NCBI GenBank assembly: GCA_002205965.3
Contig: NADL03000704.1
Span: 372,001-436,000, forward strand
Length of the DNA stretch: 64,000 bases
Reading direction: 5' to 3'
Source: Kappaphycus alvarezii
Lineage: Eukaryota > Rhodophyta > Florideophyceae > Gigartinales > Solieriaceae
Below, piece after piece: positions 60,301-64,000 of the stretch; position 1 is the stretch's first letter; the number at the start of each line of letters is the position of its first letter. The position numbers and the translations under genes are program-made. The notes below the pieces were generated by a model that was given only the letters and a program-made list of their open reading frames with translations, was not told the DNA's origin and did not search any database.

Positions 60301-63300
60301 ATTTCTGGAACGGAAATTATATGTAAGGTTAAGGAAACAATGAAAAAACTGTGAATATGTTAAAAATATTAAAGATGATAATAACTTTCGAGAACAAAGC
60401 GAAGAAAACTTTTTCTGAAAAGTAGAAGCATTCCCACGAAAAATCAATGAAACCCTTTCCTTTCCCTATTTATGAGCCATTTTAAAACATATGAAGTGTG
60501 CGAGCACTTTTATTTTCCTCAGGGCCGATAAATTCATTGAGATCTATATAAATTAAACCTAGAAATTAATATAATTGTATTGCGAAGGTACACTGCAGAG
60601 ACGGTTTCATAAAACGCAGCCTTTCCCACGGTTAGCCTTGTTAAACGATACTTACTCTGTTAGTCTTTTTAGCCTGTGAGGTAATCAAAACTTACTCTGT
60701 CTCCTTTTAAGAACCATTATACATATATATGCCCCTGCTAGGTGATTTATCCGTCCCATATATTAGGTCAGTAAAACAACCCAAATTCTCCTCACGCTAT
60801 CATTATTGAAGTGGCACATGTAATTCCGAAAACCATAACAAGGAAACAAATTTCAACTTTTATTGAAAACTATTACTGTTCATATTTGTACACATGAGGC
60901 TCTATAAGAAGCATGACTGAAATTTAGAGTAGGTAAAACGAGTTGTACCAATTTAAAGATCAAACCGTATGTTCTTTACAGGTAAGCAACAAAAAGAACC
61001 TGCTAAACCATATAAGAATTTTCAAAATAATACATTTTTCTTTACAGTACCACTCCAAACTTAAACGTTGATTGCTAAAGATATAGCGTAATACCTCATA
61101 ATATTGAAAGTACATCGAAAATTCCTGAGTTTTTCCCTTCGACGTCAACCCCCCCATACGTCTTGCTGAATCCCTTTTCTGGTTTCCCCAGCAACCATCT
61201 TCTTCTGTTGGAATTCTGGTTCACATAGTACTTTACAACCTCCCAGTCCACCAAATATCACATATTGAGTCAATGATGTATTTATTTATTGTATTGATTT
61301 GAAATTACAGCATTGAGGAAAATAGGTCTGCCTGAAATTCTTTTCATGGGTTAGAAATAACGAAAAAAAAGCTCCGTCAAGTCTGCCCCATCTCTCAGAA
61401 CTGAAAACCATAAATCTTTTCCCGCCTTTACATTAAACCGAGAAGGTCGTCTGGAAAGTGTTAAAAGAGTTGATTCTACTTATTCTTAGATTTGTATTTA
61501 CTAAATGACTAACTCGTTCGGGAAAAATTATTGAAAACAGTGTGCAGAAGTTGTCATTTCAGTCATAAATTACCATATTTCTGGATTATTGCTCGCTTAT
61601 TTATATTCATTTTTATAACATAACTGAAAAAATACTCTCAACAACCGAGTTTATTAAACTAAAAACTGCTGCGTTTTTAAATTTAGTAAAATTTCCGTTA
61701 CTGTGTTTCATTATTAATATGTGAAAATGTTTGGTCTTTTGATTATGCGGTTAGAATTTCAAAAAGGTGTTGCAGGCCAAAATTTCAGTAATTTATCAGC
61801 ATTTAATTTCTGTAATATGTCAAATTAAAAATATTTTTGAGTACCGCAAAAAATACTTCCTATTCCGCATTATACTATTTATTTCAAAATCAGTAACAAT
61901 ATTCTCAATTAAATTTTTCTTGTAGAGAAATCGGAGCTATAGTCCAGCTCTTACATGTTGGAATGTTCTGTTGAAATTGAATCATTACCCGTGATATTTG
62001 CACTTTTCTGTTTTCAACAAGAAGAATTGGTCCCTGTGATAGAATTTTTAGCATCTTATCTGCCCATTTGAATTGTCTATTGCTTACTTCGCGACTGTGT
62101 TTTTAAAGCCAATTTCCGTACTGATTTGTATGAAGTAAAGCTAGTTATTAGAAACCGGAATCCACTCAACTCTTGGATATTCATACAGCATTGTAAGTAT
62201 ACTTCCATATTACTAGATAAGTTATCATCGGAAGGATAACTGTAAGGTCAATCAAAGTGTGAATTAAACAAAAGCACTTGATCAGCTGTCTCCTTGGTTT
62301 ATCACAAAATTCATCTAAAATGGTAGCTGCTGGTGCTGTAATACGGCGCTTCCAAGGCGATTCTCACATTCACTTCCTCGCGTATTGAAAAACTTTTGCT
62401 TGTCAGGTATCCTTCCTTGGTACTAAATCTCACGGACAACTTATTTCTCAAATTTTATTGGACCTAAACGAATTCCCAAGAAAATGAAAGTTTTCCTGTA
62501 TGAAAAATAGCGAAATATTTTTGAAATAATTATGGCTGAAATCATTGTCTAAGTGTTCAGAATGTAATGAGGTGGCTTAAGACACTTCTTTATTGACTAG
62601 AATGATGTTAATTAGTTTAGGGGCTTAAAAAATTGGATTTTTGCAAACCGGCGACCATTAAACTTGACCGCAGAAAATTTTTAAATACATGAAATTATGT
62701 TTAGTTTACATTTCAAATTAATACCAAATCGTTTTGAGCCAATAGTTAATCATGAAACTTGCTGAATACAACATCGAGAGTTGATTTTAGCACATTAATT
62801 TTCATTCCATTGGAAAATATTGCCAATATTTCCGGAAGTAATTGTAAGGAAATGTTGCAACATTTGGTAGGATTTTTCAGCTTAACATTTTTTTTTGAAT
62901 CAGTATGTAAACCAAGAAGCTTTTAAAATTTGAGTGGTATTTGCCACAAATTATAGAAGCATAGTATGTTAAAAATTGTTACTGGCAAATTGATATTCTA
63001 AAACAGTGCGAATTGAATGTAAACACTAAAAATAAACAGGGATACTTTAGGAAATCCCTAAAAAATCTGGTAATTACAAAATTTTCTTTACATTTGGATA
63101 TTTTGTGATTTCCTGAGTGAGGAGAACGAGAAGTAAGAGTTTCCAAACTTTGCTTTGAAGGAACCAAAAAATGAATTCTGATACTAAAATTGAAATTTTT
63201 TTCATCGGATGAAGAGGAAAGTCATGAGAGACGAAAGAAATTGTACGGTTTTTTGGTACAGTAGATGAACCCAGTTAATTATTGAAAATTATTTCTTTTT

Positions 63301-64000
63301 GCATTACTCTACTTCTCTCAAATGAATGAGTTCCAGTTCTTTTCTGTTACCACGAAGGCACGAAATATACTTAAAATTAGAAAAACGGATTGCAATAAAT
63401 AGCTAACTGACTGTTGACATACAATGTGAACTTAATTTAGATTTAAAAAATGTAACTAGTACCTTATATTTGGAATTCTCAATTACTTTGAAATTAGCTC
63501 GATATAAACAAAGTAATCTTGACCGAAAACGATGAATGATTTTGGCACTTTATTGATTTTGGACTATTATTATAAATTAAATGATTTCCTCGTCTCGTAA
63601 AACATTTTCATTATATCAACCTAATAAATCTTAAATGCAGCTTAATTACAATATTCAATGGAAGGATAAATTAGATATAAAGTTCAGCAGTCTTATTTCT
63701 AGGGTAATAGAAAGTAAAAATTCATTTCATGTATAGTTATTACAGATGTTTACCTCTATGACTTCATAAAAACAACGTTTTGGAGATGCAAAACTAGGTT
63801 TGAAGCTTCAAAAAAGACTTTTTAGTTTCTTTCTAGCGGAACAAGTTTTAGTGACATATTCTAAATGTACTCATGTCGCAGTAATTATCTCTCTTTTTTA
63901 AAATATGACGAAGCGACGACATTTTCACAGACACTACACACAATCTAGCTTTATTTGAAAAGAGAAACATTTTGGTGTAATCTTTTTATTGGTATAAGGT
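57395..64000. other. AT-rich DNA with no supported gene
   Basis: The longest frame (59,507-59,890, 127 codons, plus) has no recognisable domain and an AT-rich, aromatic-heavy composition expected of chance. A tail-like repeat lies at 60,755-60,794. I saw no tRNA, rRNA or tandem repeats. Confidence 0.5.
60755..60794 (+). repeat. Diverged tail-like copy in AT-rich flank
   Basis: CCCATATATTAGGTCAGTAA followed by AACAACCCAAATTCTCC aligns over about 40 bases with the tail (GGATATATCTTCC, CAGTAAAACACCCAAAC, TTTCC). This is the same length as the two exact micro-insertions. No direct repeat flanks it, as expected if old. Confidence 0.4.

Noticed and set aside
1..64000. CRISPR arrays, bacterial defence systems, phage genes or rRNA operons
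   Set aside because: No regularly spaced repeats, prokaryotic gene clusters or rRNA-like sequence were seen; the content is eukaryotic retroelements.

Overview
This window is nuclear DNA of a eukaryote. It has no operons or Shine-Dalgarno-style gene packing; instead it holds Ty1/copia, Ty3/gypsy and restriction-endonuclease-type non-LTR retrotransposons. The host-type genes recognised are a YfaP/DUF2135-like protein, a platelet-activating-factor acetylhydrolase and a pseudouridine synthase of a type I associate with plants and algae. An algal genome is a reasonable guess, but the lineage cannot be fixed from the window.

Layout. 1-8.5 kb and 39.8-64 kb are AT-rich and mostly lack open frames. 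Parts of them are readable as very old retroelements: a minus-strand gypsy at 40.2-44.5 kb, a minus-strand copia integrase near 57.3 kb, and perhaps an integrase scrap near 0.6 kb. 8.5-39.8 kb is a GC-richer island of stacked elements: four coding copies of one non-LTR family (9.5, 14.7-18.1, 22.3-24.0 and 39.2 kb) plus a short C-terminal piece at 18.8 kb, a broken gypsy (25.5-28.2 kb), and a broken copia (about 28.2-38.9 kb). That copia is split by a younger complete copia (29,873-36,262) with both LTRs and a CACAC target duplication. 49.8-52.0 kb is a second GC-rich patch with two adjacent plus-strand host-type genes, both frame-broken.

The most interesting signal is a set of tiny insertions. 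The non-LTR family ends in a shared 3' tail of the type AGTAAAACACCCAAAC followed by TTTCCC. Besides the coding copies, this tail occurs alone as inserts of only 40, 40, about 60, 62 and 131 bp. Four of the five have exact 9-12 bp target duplications and the fifth has an imperfect one. One 40-bp insert breaks an otherwise continuous minus-strand reading frame, and one nests inside another copy's tail. A 1.63-kb coding copy carries the same kind of 10-bp duplication. Together these point to a retrotransposition machinery that often integrates little more than its own 3' recognition end.

Almost every coding unit carries frameshifts. This may be real decay or uncorrected indels in a long-read assembly, and read mapping would decide. 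Exact target duplications and in-frame stops argue that much of it is real.
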